Shown here: piece after piece, positions 34,510-45,051 of the stretch
Layout: every line of letters begins with the position of its first letter
Position numbering within the stretch: position 1 is the first letter of the stretch
Source of the DNA: Hysterangium stoloniferum
Lineage: Eukaryota; Basidiomycota; Agaricomycetes; Hysterangiales; Hysterangiaceae
Length of the DNA: 64,000 nucleotides
Reading direction: 5' to 3'
NCBI GenBank assembly: GCA_015178975.1
Contig: WHVD01000101.1
Coordinates: 124,001-188,000 of the forward strand
Program-made: the position numbers and the translations under genes
Notes under the pieces: generated by a model
Databases searched by the model: none
What the model was told of the DNA's origin: nothing
What the model saw: only the letters and a program-made list of their open reading frames with translations

Positions 34510-35310
34510 ACTGGTTGTTTCTCAATCATGCTCCTCTCTTTGTGCATGTACCGTTTCCTGCTCTCTCCATCTGGGTGCGTGTACCGTTTTTTTCTCTCTT
34601 GTGATCCTCCTCCTCTCTCTTTCCTCCAGTCAGTGCATGTACCATTTCCTTCTCTGATTGTCCTCCTCTCTCTTTCCTCCAGTCAGTGCATGTACCATTT
34701 CCTTCTCTGATCGTCCTCCTCTCTCTTTCCTCCAGCGAGTGCGTGTACTGTTTCCTTCTCTCTTTGTCCTCCTCTGATCGGCCTCCTCTCTTTCCTCCAG
34801 TCAGTGTGTGTACTGTTTCCTTCTCTCTTCATCCTCCTCTGATCATCCTCTCTAGGAGGTGCGTGTACCCTGTCTTTCTCTCTTTGTCCTCCTTTGATCA
34901 TCCTCTCTTTTCTCCAGGAGGTGCGTGTACCCTGTCTTTCTCTCTTTGTCCTCCTCTGAGTGTCCTCCTCTCTTTCCTCCAGCCAGTCTGTGTACCGTTT
35001 CCTTCTCTCTTCATCCTCCTCTGATTGACCTCTTCTCTTTCATCCAGCTGGTGCGTGTATCATTTCCTCTTTTTTCGTTCTCCTCTGATCATGCTCCTCT
35101 CTTTCCTCCAGGTCGTGCGTTGTCCACTTTCTTTCTCTCTTTGTCCTCCTCTGAGTGTCCTCCTCTCTTTCCTCCAGCCGGTCCGTGTACTGTTTCCTTC
35201 TCTCTCTGTCCTCCTCTAATCAGCCTCCTCAGTCTTTCCTCCAGGAGGCGCATGTACCCTGTCCTTCTCTCTTCTTCCTCCTCTGATCGGCCTCCTCAAC
35301 AGCATGCACA
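34510..35310. repeat. Pyrimidine-rich minisatellite, units of about 51-66 bp
   Basis: Units combine ctctctttcctccag, gtgcgtgtacc and tttccttctctctttgtcctc. The simplest spacing is 51 bp (34626-34727). Strong strand asymmetry (C+T on the plus strand) keeps long frames open, but no homologous protein is suggested. Confidence 0.88.
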
Positions 35311-35363
35311 CCCACTCGGGCCAAATGGGCACAGCACTTTGCATGCAAGCATGAACAGGCACG

Positions 35364-35885
35364 GTGCACCCACTCTCATCCATGGTGCACCCACTCTCAT
35401 CCACGGTGCACCCACTCTCATCCACGGTGCACCCACTCTCATCCACAGTGCACCCACTCTCATCCACGGTGCACCCACTCTCATCCACGGTGCACCCACT
35501 CTCATCCACGGTGCACCCACTCTCATCCACAGTGCACCCACTCTCATCCACGGTGCACCCACTCTCATCCACGGTGCACCCACTCTCATCCACGGTGCAC
35601 CCACTCTCATCCACGGTGCACCCACTCTCATCCACGGTGCACCCACTCTCATCCACGGTGCACCCACTCTCATCCACGGTGCACCCACTCTCATCCACGG
35701 TGCACCCACTCTCCTCCACAGTGCACCCACTCTCGTCCATGGTGCACCCACTCTCGTCCACAGTGCACCCGCTCTCGTCCATGGTGCACCCACTCTCATC
35801 CATGGCGCACCCACTCTCATCCATGGCGCACCCACTCTCATCCATGGCGCACCCACTCTCATCCACAGCGCACCCACTTCCATCC
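35364..35885. repeat. 21-bp minisatellite, about 25 units
   Basis: Unit cacggtgcacccactctcatc, highly homogeneous in the middle and more variable at the right. The 255-codon plus-strand and 248-codon minus-strand frames over it come only from the 21-bp period. Confidence 0.95.
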
Positions 35886-36059
35886 ACAGGCACATGCCTG
35901 CCCACCAACTTGGGCACAAATGGACACAGCGCATTGCATTTGCCAACATGCACACATGCCATGCCTGTTCACAATGCACTGTGCCCTATTGGGCGTGCAT
36001 TGCATTTTCCAATGCACGCACGTGCCACACCTGTTCCCAGCATGCTGTGCCCGATTGGG

Positions 36060-37195
36060 CATGCACCCTGCTCTGATCGGCCCCTCCAGTTGGTGCGTGT
36101 CCTCTGTCCTTCTCTCTTTGACCTCCTCTGATCGACCTCCTCTCTTTCCTCCAGGAATTGTGTCCCCATTCCTTCTCTCTTCACCCCTCTGTCTTTCCTC
36201 CAGATGGTGCATATACCCATTCCTTCTCTCTTCGTCCTGCCCTGATTGGGCCCCTCTCTCTTTCATCCAGCCACTGCATCTACCGTTTCCTTCTTCCTCT
36301 GTCCTGCTCTCCCTCTGTCCTATGCTGATTTACCTCCTGTTTCTTTCCTCCAGCCGGTGCATGTGGCATGTCGTGCGCGGGTGGGGTCCGCAGGTGTTGC
36401 CACATGTGCACTCATGCACCATCTCACTCATGTCCCACAACTGGGCGTGTTACCTCAAGAATGTGCACATGCGAACACGCCCATTCATGCGCGGGTGTTG
36501 CCATATGTGCACTCACGCACCTCACTAATGTCACGCAACTGGGCATGTTACCTCACGAACTCGCCCATTTGTGAGCATGTGGGGGTGCGCGGGTGTTGTC
36601 TCTTTGTCCTCTGATCAGCCTCCCCTCTTTCCTCCAGCCGGTGCATGTACTGCTCCTTCTCTCTTTCCTCCAGCCGGTGCATGTACTGCTCCTTCTCTCT
36701 TTCCTCCAGCCAGTGCGTGTACTGCTCCTTCTCTCTTTGCCCCTCTCTCTTTCCTCCAGCTGGTGCGTGTACTGTTTCCTCCTCCCTTTGTCCTCCTCTA
36801 ATTGGCCTCCTCTTTCCTCCAGCCGGTGCATGTACCCTTTCCCTCTCCCTTCATCCCCCTCTCTCTTTCCTCCAAGAGGTGCATCTACCATTTCCTTCTC
36901 TCTTCATCCTCCTCTGATGGGCCTCCTCTCTGTTTCCTCCAGCCAGTGCATGTACTGTTTCCTTCTCCCTTCATCCTCCTCTCTCTTTTCTCCAGGAGGT
37001 GCGTGTACCCTTTCCTTCCTCCATCCTGCTTTGATCGGCCCTCTCTTCCCTCCAGGTGGTTTGTGTACCCTTTCCTTCTCTCTTCTTCCTGCCCTGATCA
37101 CCCTCCACTCTCCTCCAGCTGGTGCGTGTGATTCTCTCTTTTGTCCAGGAGGTGCATGTACTGTTTCCTTCTTCCTCCATCCCCCTCTGATGGGC
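36060..37195. repeat. Pyrimidine-rich minisatellite, second block
   Basis: Same tttcctccag / gtgcatgtac / ccttctctcttc units as at 34510-35310. The 21-bp array and a short unique part (35886-36059) sit between the two blocks. A locally different stretch (36360-36590) has two imperfect copies of a ggtgttgccatatgtgcact segment. Confidence 0.85.
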
Positions 37196-37199
37196 CTCA

Positions 37200-37350
37200 A
37201 TTAAATCTGAATAATTCAAATAAAATATAATAAATGAACATAAAATGTTTAAAAATAAAATAAAATAAATTGAAATGAAAAACAATAAAATAAAATAAAA
37301 TAAAATTCAATAAATCAAAATAAAATACATTAAATCAAAATAAATAAGTT
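37200..37350. repeat. AAAAT-type low-complexity tract
   Basis: Runs of aaaataaaataaaat and close variants. Confidence 0.9.
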
Positions 37351-37920
37351 AAGTGACCACAGTAATTACTGCAGTTGAGAGTCAATTTAACCACTCTTTC
37401 CATTTGTAATCATTGTTTCCTTTTGAAATCCAACAAATAAAATCATGGCAATAATCCATCCATGCTTAAAGAATGGTTATCAATTTTCTGTCAATCAATG
37501 TCTTTCTCTACTATCATTGCTCTTCTGACCTGGGATTACTTTTTGGGCCTGTGATTACTTTTGTGAGCTATCATTGCTTTTCTGGCCTATCATTACTTTC
37601 TGAGATAGAGTGGCTGGAAAAGGAAATCATTAAGTGGGTGTGTTGTTGGGTATCACAATGCCAGAGGACAGTATATGTAGGTTGAAAATACACACGGGCC
37701 TGAACAATGTGGTTCTTAACCCAAAGGTTCTATGTAAATCAATGTTTGAACTGGAGATTAGTAGAATACAAGACAATAATTTATACTAAAAGATTCAATG
37801 ACAGACATGAGTGGAATGGAAGGAAAGTGGGATATGAAGAGAAACAAATTGAGGAAGAATGAAAAAGCCAAATATGTAGTATTTGAGAATGTTATTATTG
37901 ATCCATGAGTAAGTATTCAG
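37351..37920. other. Unassigned DNA left of element E
   Basis: No gene is recognised. Contains a few gattacttttg-like short repeats near 37500-37600. Confidence 0.45.
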
Positions 37921-37972
37921 TGTTAGGATACACACACAGGGCAGGTTTCCGGAGAAACCCGCAGGATATCTG

Positions 37973-38445
37973 TGTGAAGGGTATGCTTTTACCACAGTTT
38001 CATTGTGGTAAAACACTCCTTTTATTTTATTTATATTTTACATATTCTATTCATATTTTTCTATCTTTCATATTCTTCGAATATTGCATATTTCATTAGT
38101 TCGAAGCATTGTGTATACTTGTGGGTGCACTCAGCACCAATTGGAACTCAGACACACTTTAACCCAAGAACCACCACTTGTAAGACACAAACTAGGTCTA
38201 CTACAAGCGGTGATCAGGGTAACATGTCAGCTACTACATAAGTAGCAGTATCTGAACTACTGAGCACTTCTGGCCTCGAACTGTAATACTCGAGGCCTCC
38301 ACTCGAACCATCGCACTTGTTGACTCCTTCGTCATCTCATGCTCTTTCTCTCACTTTCTCTTATATTGCACCGAATAGGTCAATATCCTTCCTTTCTACT
38401 CATTTCTTCATATATAGAACGGTCAGAATCTAGCGACTCTTCACA
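37973..38445 (+). mobile_element. 5' LTR of element A
   Basis: TGTGAAGG...CTTCACA, 473 bp. Five successive inverted repeats can be read in it (38124-38138, about 38158-38222, 38230-38246, and the GGCCTCGA/TCGAGGCC stem at 38271-38297). Confidence 0.96.
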
Positions 38446-38446
38446 G

Positions 38447-38465
38447 TGGTGATCCGGGCCGGACC
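38447..38465 (+). promoter_or_regulatory. Primer-binding site of element A
   Basis: TGGTGATCCGGGCCGGACC one base after the LTR, identical to the site of element B (18498-18516). Confidence 0.85.
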
Positions 38466-38599
38466 GTACTTTCCCTACGAAGAAAAACATTTTATTCAAT
38501 ACGAAATTCTAACTACACAGCTGCGAAGTGTCAACATTCGCAACTTGGCAAAACACTGTCTGGAGTTTCTCGCAAGCTGAGCGTTGCGAATCTGGTCAA

Positions 38600-40123
38600 A
38601 TGGAAGGTAACTTGAACTTCGAGCAGTCGAGTCCCTTGGAAAGGCAAAATGCTCGCATCTTCATAAAGGATACCCTGGTCTTCCCGCCGAGACAAGTTAT
38701 GCTCGAGCATCATGGCCAACTACTTTATCCGGAGCCTGTCAATGTGAAGTGGAGCTCCTACTACGCTTCTCGAGTTTCGAGAGATAAGGTCATCACTGCC
38801 ACGAAGAATTACAGGACTAGATACCCATCCATGCCTGCAACAGTAGCAGTTTGGCTAGGTCAGTATCATGGCATCATATCAGCACACAATTTATTCACTT
38901 GGCCTGGAACTCTCGACGAGGTAACAAAGTTGATCCCGAAGTGGTCAAATGAAGTGATGTTCTTCTGAGAAAAGGGAATAGCAGGTATCAAGATGGAACT
39001 GTTCACTCTCCTCACTGATTTACTTTGTGTGCATGATGATCTGCTACAGATTATGCATGTATTGCTCGGAGGGGACCACATCGTGCCAAGGGTTGATAAG
39101 GATTTCATATACATTCAAACATTGAAGGAATCCATATACGGTAAACCCTCGAATGTGTGCTTCGCCTACTTTACTCTCAGGTCGAAATTGATGCACAACC
39201 TGGAGAGATGTAACAAGATGATGGTGGAATTGCTCAATGGGTTTGATGAGCCAACACGAACACCCTCTGGTCCCTTTCACGAAGAATGTCCTGGAATCTA
39301 TGCCAGATCAACTGCCAAAAAAGGACAGTTGTCTTTCTCAAATGTGTCTGCAGAAAAGATCACATTCAAAGTCGTCTCCAGTTCCCCATCATTCTCAGGT
39401 CGAGATTCGCGGTGTCCTGACGAATCTCGCCATCTATCACCTATCCATCCTATCCCATTTACTCCGCCGAGTGGACCCTCCAATAAGTTGTCCAATAGCT
39501 CGAATGATTGGGACTGCAGTAAAGGGTTGGAAACTGGGGGGCAGAAATCAGACAATGGTTCTGACAATAGAAAAGGCTCAGAACAGGACTCACCAACGGT
39601 AAAGGCATCCCATCTTGCAGGACTCGACAAAAGCTTTCCCATGGAGATACCACCAGGAATTCGTCGACACATGCCCCTAATTCCAGAATGGGGGGCACTG
39701 ATGAAGTTTCTGCAAATGGAAGGCAATCACGGACACACCATGCTGGACACCTCTCGACAGACCAAGCCGAGGACAGATACTTTCCCATTTGACCCAGGAT
39801 GCTCCCTCAAAAATTATGTCATTTGGAGGATGATTCTTATGTTGCGAGATTGTTCTGGCACAACAATATCGCAACAGGGGGGCAGTATAGGGGATATAGG
39901 GGAAGGCACATACAGGATCGTCACCTATTGCCAGAAAAAGCATGCAAACGACTTCATCACCAGTCTCGCTGATGGAACAGTCGAGAGCGGGGTGCAGTGC
40001 GTGAGCACAGGTGCAAGTGTGCGGGAGTATGGGTGCATCACATGGATATGGGTGTGGCAGTGTGCAAATGACTACATCACCAGTCTCGCTGATGAAACAG
40101 TTGAGAGCTGGTGCAGTGCATAA
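38600..40123 (+). pseudogene. Gag-like ORF of element A, one TGA
   Basis: ATG at 38600. The frame runs to a TGA at 38966-38968 and then on in the same frame to 40123. It parallels the N-terminal half of element B Gag: FPPRQVML vs FPPRQVIL, VAVWLGQYHGIISA vs VAAWLGRYQAILSA, VLLGGDHIVPRVD vs VLLGGDHVVPKID, AYFTLRSKL vs AYFTLRGRL. The capsid half of B Gag is missing. Near the end, DTFPFDPG matches the linker before the B protease, so the interior looks like a deletion derivative. The last 80 codons (from about 39880) run into the header repeat and are probably not native coding. The lone TGA stands at a probable Arg. Confidence 0.82.
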
Positions 40124-40124
40124 G
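39877..40124 (+). repeat. Minisatellite header repeats, copies 3 and 4
   Basis: 39877-40006 is close to the block at 28593-28705 (ggggggcagtatagggg..., accagtctcgctgatggaac, agtcgagagc). 40055-40124 repeats its second half. The region just before (39835-39876) is echoed at 43060-43088, so the minisatellite field is framed by direct repeats. Confidence 0.75.
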
Positions 40125-40194
40125 CACATAGCTGCACAGGTGTGCAAGCATGAAAACACATCAGGCCTGCACAAGTACGCTGTGCGAACGCGCC

Positions 40195-40640
40195 AACGCG
40201 GTGCATGCGTGCGGCGTGTGGATGTGGTGCGTGCACGCGATGTGTGGATGTGGTGCGTGCACGTGATGTGTGGATGTGGTGCGTGCACGCGATGTGTGGA
40301 TGTGCGTGGATGTGCGCGCGCGTGGTGCATGGATTTGGTGCGCACGTGTGGGGTGTGGACGTGGAGCGTGGATGTGGGGCGTGTGCATGGGGCGTGGATG
40401 TGACGCGCGCGTGCAGGGCGTGGACGTGGTGAGTGCACACGGGGCGTGGAAGTGGTGAGTGTGTGCGGGGCATGGATGTGGTGAGTGCGCGTGGCGCATG
40501 GACGTGGTGCACGCACGCGGCGTGTGGACGTGGTGCATGCGCACGGCGTGTGGACGTGGTGCGTGCGCACGGCATGTGGACGTGGTGCGTGCACACGGCA
40601 CATGGACATGGGTGTGCGGTGCGTGGGTGCATAGGTGCCG
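40195..40640. repeat. 26-bp GC-rich minisatellite
   Basis: Unit gtgtggatgtggtgcgtgcacgcgat and variants. The 26-bp period shifts the reading frame by one each unit, so all frames read the same series and stay open; the His/Thr/Arg-rich frames over it are artefacts. A degenerate continuation reaches 40740. Confidence 0.9.
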
Positions 40641-40740
40641 GTGTATGAGCGTGGCGCGTAGATGTGGGTACGCTGCACAGGTGCACAACTGTGCAAGTGC
40701 GCGTGCACGAGTGTGCACCGTATAGGTATGCAGGTGCGCC

Positions 40741-41220
40741 ATGCAAGTAGCAACGGCTCCCCCAACGGTTCCTCGTCGCCACATCCCAGATCCGGATCGA
40801 GCCAACTGCACAAATGCACTGCACGGATGTGCAAGTGCACCGCGAAGATACGCAACCACACTGCGCGAGCATGTCAACACGTCGCGTGGGCGTGCAAGTA
40901 CACCGCACGAGCACACCAACACGTCACACGGGCGCATGAGTGTGCCACATGGGATACAGCACACGGGCGTGGTTTGAAGACGCGGTTGCACGACTGTGCG
41001 ACTGCACTGTGCGAGTGCGTGATTGCACCGCGCGGGCGTGCCACGCAGGTATGCCAGTACACCCCGCGGGTGCACAAGTGCGGTATGAAGGCGCGGTTTG
41101 CGGACATATGGTACAAGGCGTATGGGTGCGGTCCATGGGTGCGGTTCAAGAGCGTGCTGTGTGAGTGCGCAAAGTGTGGCAGGGGTGTAGTTCAAGGGTG
41201 TGCTGCGCAGTGTTTCAAAA
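40741..41220. repeat. Degenerate GC-rich tandem repeats
   Basis: Imperfect units around gcacaagtgcactgc and gcgtgcaagtacacc, related in style to the 21-bp arrays but without a clean period by eye. Confidence 0.6.
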
Positions 41221-41279
41221 GTGTGCAAGTCATCCTTCCAAACAATGAGGATATGAGGTCGACAGTGGAACACGAGACA

Positions 41280-41800
41280 GACTAAAGGACTGACTTCCAA
41301 AACTTGTGGACACAGGGCCGTGTCACCTCACAACGAAGCCTTCACACTGGCTCAACTTTCAATGTCATCTACTCTTAGCTTTCCCCTCTGCTAAAGCTTC
41401 GTACTGAAATAGTCGAAGCTTTGCTTTTCTGACCTTTGCAACTTATGGGTTTGGCTCGGTGTGTGACACTTTCTGATCAGCCATTCACAGATTCGGATTC
41501 AGTGTGCGACGCCTTACGACACTGCCCTGATAACTTCACACCATCTCAACCTTCACCTTGCTTCTTCAGTAAAACCCGTGACTTGTCTCGATGTCAGTCT
41601 TGGTCCTGACGTCAGTCTTGTACTCTTCCCCACTCCTTGTCATCAGCATCGACACTACTACTGTCCCACGACGTTGTTGACGTGCAGGAAATGGCGTCGA
41701 CGGAACTTCTCTTGGTCGGGGAGACGTCCAGGGAATCTGGTCTAGCAGAGGTTGTTTCAAAGGAACGTCGAAAAATAGAGGGACGGGGTATGATGGTGCG
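41280..41800. other. Unique spacer inside element A
   Basis: Between two minisatellite fields. No gene is recognised, and short frames have no known motif. Confidence 0.4.
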
Positions 41801-42460
41801 ATTGCGTGACTGCGCTGCAAGAGTTCACGACCGCACGATCGCGCTGCACGGGTGCACGACGGCACGACGGTGTGACTGCATGACGGTGTGACTGCGCGAT
41901 CGCACTGGACGAGTGTGCGACGGCACGACTGCGCTGCACGGCTGCGCGACGGCGTGACTGCGCGACTGTGCTACAGCACGACTGTGCTACAGCACGACTG
42001 TGCTACAGCACGACTGTGCTACAGCACGACTGTGCTACAGCACGACTGTGCTACAGCACGACTGTGCTACAGCACGACTGTGCTACAGCACGACTGTGCT
42101 ACAGCACGACAGTGCGACTGCACGACGCTACGACTGTACGACCGCACTGCACGGGTGCGCGATGGTGCGACTGCGTGACTGTACGACAGCGCGACGGCGC
42201 GACTGCACAACGGTACGACTGCGCGATGGTACGACTGCGTAACTGCGCTGCAAGAGTTCACGACCGCACGACCGCGCTGCACAAGTGCGTGACTGCGTGA
42301 TCGCACTGTACGATTATGCGACCGCACGACTGCGCTGCATGGGTGCGCGACGGCGCGACTGTACGACGGTGCGACTGTGCAACGGTACAACGGTGCGACT
42401 GGGCTACATGAGTGCGCAACTTGTGCTACACGGGTGCGCAAATGCGGTCTGGGGGCACAG
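41800..42460. repeat. Minisatellite field with a 16-bp palindromic core array
   Basis: At 41965-42109 nine near-perfect copies of actgtgctacagcacg are joined head to tail. Each unit contains the dyad gtgct-ac-agcac. Degenerate gcgactgcacgacggt units flank it on both sides. Confidence 0.92.
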
Positions 42461-43670
42461 CTTGAAGATATACTACATTGATGCAACAACGACGGTGGTA
42501 CACTCTAAGCTCACTGGCTGTGCAACACCACACCTCAATGACTTCGCTGATGAACACAGACTTCCAGTGGAATTTGCGAGTTGTGTCAATGTGCTCGTCA
42601 CTTGCAGTCAAATTCATGAGTGTGCTTCTCACACATGCCGACGTGCCTGTAGCCCTCTGGTTGCACAACACCATGCCCTGACAACGTCTCGCCAACAGAC
42701 AGGGACTCTTTCCCCTTCACCCCTTTCACTTTCGATTTCAGTTCATGTGCTTTCGTTAGGCATAGCGACGACACACATTTTCGATAGGTGTGACTTGTGA
42801 TGTCAAAGTCGGCTGCGACGGGGGCAGGAAAAGCAGTTATGTGCCAGTGTTGGGATTTTGGAGCGAGGAATGCGTACACACCCAACTCAAGTACCGTATT
42901 CGGGTTCATTATTACAATCGTACTGAACTCAGTTGATTTCGTGATTTTTTCTTTTTCCTCCAGACTTGCCCACCTACTCGCAGCATTTCTGGACACTTTC
43001 TAGACCTTCCATGGGCTAGACCTTTTGGGAACACAGACTGGTGCACAATAATGGTTAATTTGCAAGATCGTGGTGGAATCACAATATCGCAAAGTGGGGG
43101 GCGGTATAGGGGGCATAGGGTATACATCCTGGCATGCTGCTAGGTCCCATAGACTAGCAGCATGGAAAGATCCTAATCCTGAGTCTTACACTATCTCGCC
43201 ACAGCAAAGCATCATAAACCTCCTCCGGTACTCATTTAAGGAGGAGGAGATTCCGATGGACTCTAATGATAGCTTACCCTCCTAACCCCAAGATGCACTG
43301 CCCAACGAGTTACATGACAGTCTGTCCGCCTACAGGACATCTACTATGAGGAATGCCTCGTGTCCTGGAAGGAGAAAATGTGGCAGTGTCTAGAAGGCTA
43401 TCAAGTAGTCCATTTGCTGTTCGAGGACTGAAGGAGTGCTCGACTAGGGACTGCTCGACTAGGGACTGAAGGAAAAGAATGGATCTATTTTTTTCCCCCT
43501 TCCCTTCCCTCCCTTTTTCTACATTGACATCTTCCCTTACTGCTCCTAAACCCACCAACCTCTCTTCGAATACTGGGGTCTTGGCACCTTGTAGTTTGGG
43601 GGGCTCCACACAAGATACCTGGGGGGCATCCCTGAAGCTTTCCAGAACTTCGTATAGCACATCCCTTCGA
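42461..43670 (+). other. 3' region of element A, no intact ORF
   Basis: Contains short Lys/Glu-rich frames (for example 43070-43285) and one stretch (43340-43400, cctggaaggagaaaatgtgg) that resembles part of the third ORF of element B. The last 100 bp before the LTR align with the corresponding end of element B. No complete gene. Confidence 0.5.
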
Positions 43671-43682
43671 ACTGGGGGGCAC
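43671..43682 (+). promoter_or_regulatory. Polypurine tract of element A
   Basis: actggggggcac directly before the 3' LTR; identical to element B. The preceding catcccttcga is shared too. Confidence 0.88.
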
Positions 43683-44153
43683 TGTGAAGGGTATGCTTTT
43701 ACCACAGTTTCATTGTGGTAAAACACTCCTTTTATTTTATTTATATTTTACATATTCTATTCATATTTTTCTATCTTTCATATTCTTCGAATATTGCATA
43801 TTTCATTAGTTCGAAGCATTGTGTATACTTGTGGGTGCACTCAGCACCAATTGGAACTCAGACACACTTTAACCCAAGAACCACCACTCGTAAGACACAA
43901 ACTAGGTCTACTACAAGCGGTGATCAGGGTAACGTGTCAGCTACTACATAAGTAGCAGTATCTGAACTCTAAGCACTTCTGGCCTCGAACTGTAATAGTC
44001 AAGGCCTCCACTCGAACCATCGCACTTGTTGACTCCTTGTCATCTCGTGCTCTTTCTCTCACTTTCTCTTATATTGCACTGAATAGGTCAATATCCTTCC
44101 TTTCTACTCATTTCTTCGTATATAGAACGGTCAGAATCTAGCGACTCTTCACA
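43683..44153 (+). mobile_element. 3' LTR of element A
   Basis: 471 bp, nearly identical to the 5' LTR, so the insertion is recent. Followed by the atctg duplication and then the rest of the E LTR. Confidence 0.96.
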
Positions 44154-44841
44154 ATCTGGTAGGACTTGGCTTCAGCTTATAGGCTGCACCCTCGCTAGAT
44201 CGTAGGTTGTGAGTCAAGGTTGGTGAGAGGTATAGATGCGCCGGAGCCCGTGGGCTCCAACTAATGCGAGCGGTTTAGATCAAGTAGGGTTTTAAGTGGA
44301 AAATGCTATTAGATTACTGGGGGGAATCTAAGCTAATTTTCTGACTGGATTGTATGTACAACATCTGCCAGTTTATATAGACCATGGAGTGAATAACATA
44401 CCAAATCCAGTAATGGTGAAACGAGACTAACAAAACATAAAACGGGAATAGTAAACACCAAGTTTGGTGTTAGGAACAGGATGGAACGGAGTGGAGTCCA
44501 AATCGTGACAAAGCATAACCCATAACGGGAAATGGAGCGGGAGCGGAGTCCTAAATAGTGACAGGTCATTTGAATAAAACGGGAATGGGGCTTGATTAGA
44601 GCGGTGACGGGATTCTGAGCGGGTTCCAGTGACTGATGCGTGGGACGAAGACGGACATAGACAGAGACGGAGTCCGGGGGAGTCCGGTGACTGATATGTA
44701 TCGTAATGAGGTCGAAACGTAACAAGTCTTGTTGTAACGGAGTCCAGGCGGGAAATCCTATAAACAGACAATTGGTGCGTGTAGGGCGTGATGGCATACA
44801 TGTTAGTGCCCGGAGTCCGGTGGGATTGTCTGGTCGTAACA

Positions 44842-44856
44842 GTACCCTCCCTTTAT
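44842..44856 (-). promoter_or_regulatory. Polypurine tract of element E
   Basis: On the minus strand aaagggagggtac adjoins the 3' LTR of E. Element D has aaagggaggatac in the same place. Confidence 0.75.
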
Positions 44857-45051
44857 GCCGAAGTCCCAAAGAGGCTCTAGACCTAAATAAGGTTCTTGTC
44901 GGCTACACGCATGTGTCAAAAGTCATGTCGGTTACACGTATGTGTCAAAGAGTCAGGTGATCTGGAAGGTAAGGTTCAAATGCGGCGAGGCTATATATAA
45001 TTTTGAAAAAATAGAAATTTCTTTCTTCTTCATTACCCCCACATCATCACC

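Larger units (their letters stand above)
37973..44153 (+). mobile_element. Element A: non-autonomous LTR element with Gag only
   Basis: A 6,181-bp element with LTRs of 473 and 471 bp and target duplication atctg (37968-37972, 44154-44158). The interior holds a PBS, a Gag-like ORF, the minisatellite header repeats, two minisatellite fields and a PPT. No protease, RT or integrase coding is present. The PBS, PPT and Gag all match element B, which could supply Pol. Flanking E sequence continues across the insertion. Confidence 0.95.

Noticed and set aside
34925-36131. Frames of 227-383 codons on both strands
   Set aside because: Produced by the 21-bp array plus pyrimidine-rich units; no splice-consistent or domain evidence.
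39677-41300. Minus-strand frames of 280-394 codons rich in His, Thr and Arg
   Set aside because: A 26-bp repeat shifts frame each unit, so all frames read the same; antisense to element A and without motif.
41888-42300. CRISPR-like array at the 16-bp repeats
   Set aside because: Units are contiguous without spacers and no cas-like genes are near; it is a minisatellite in a eukaryotic element.
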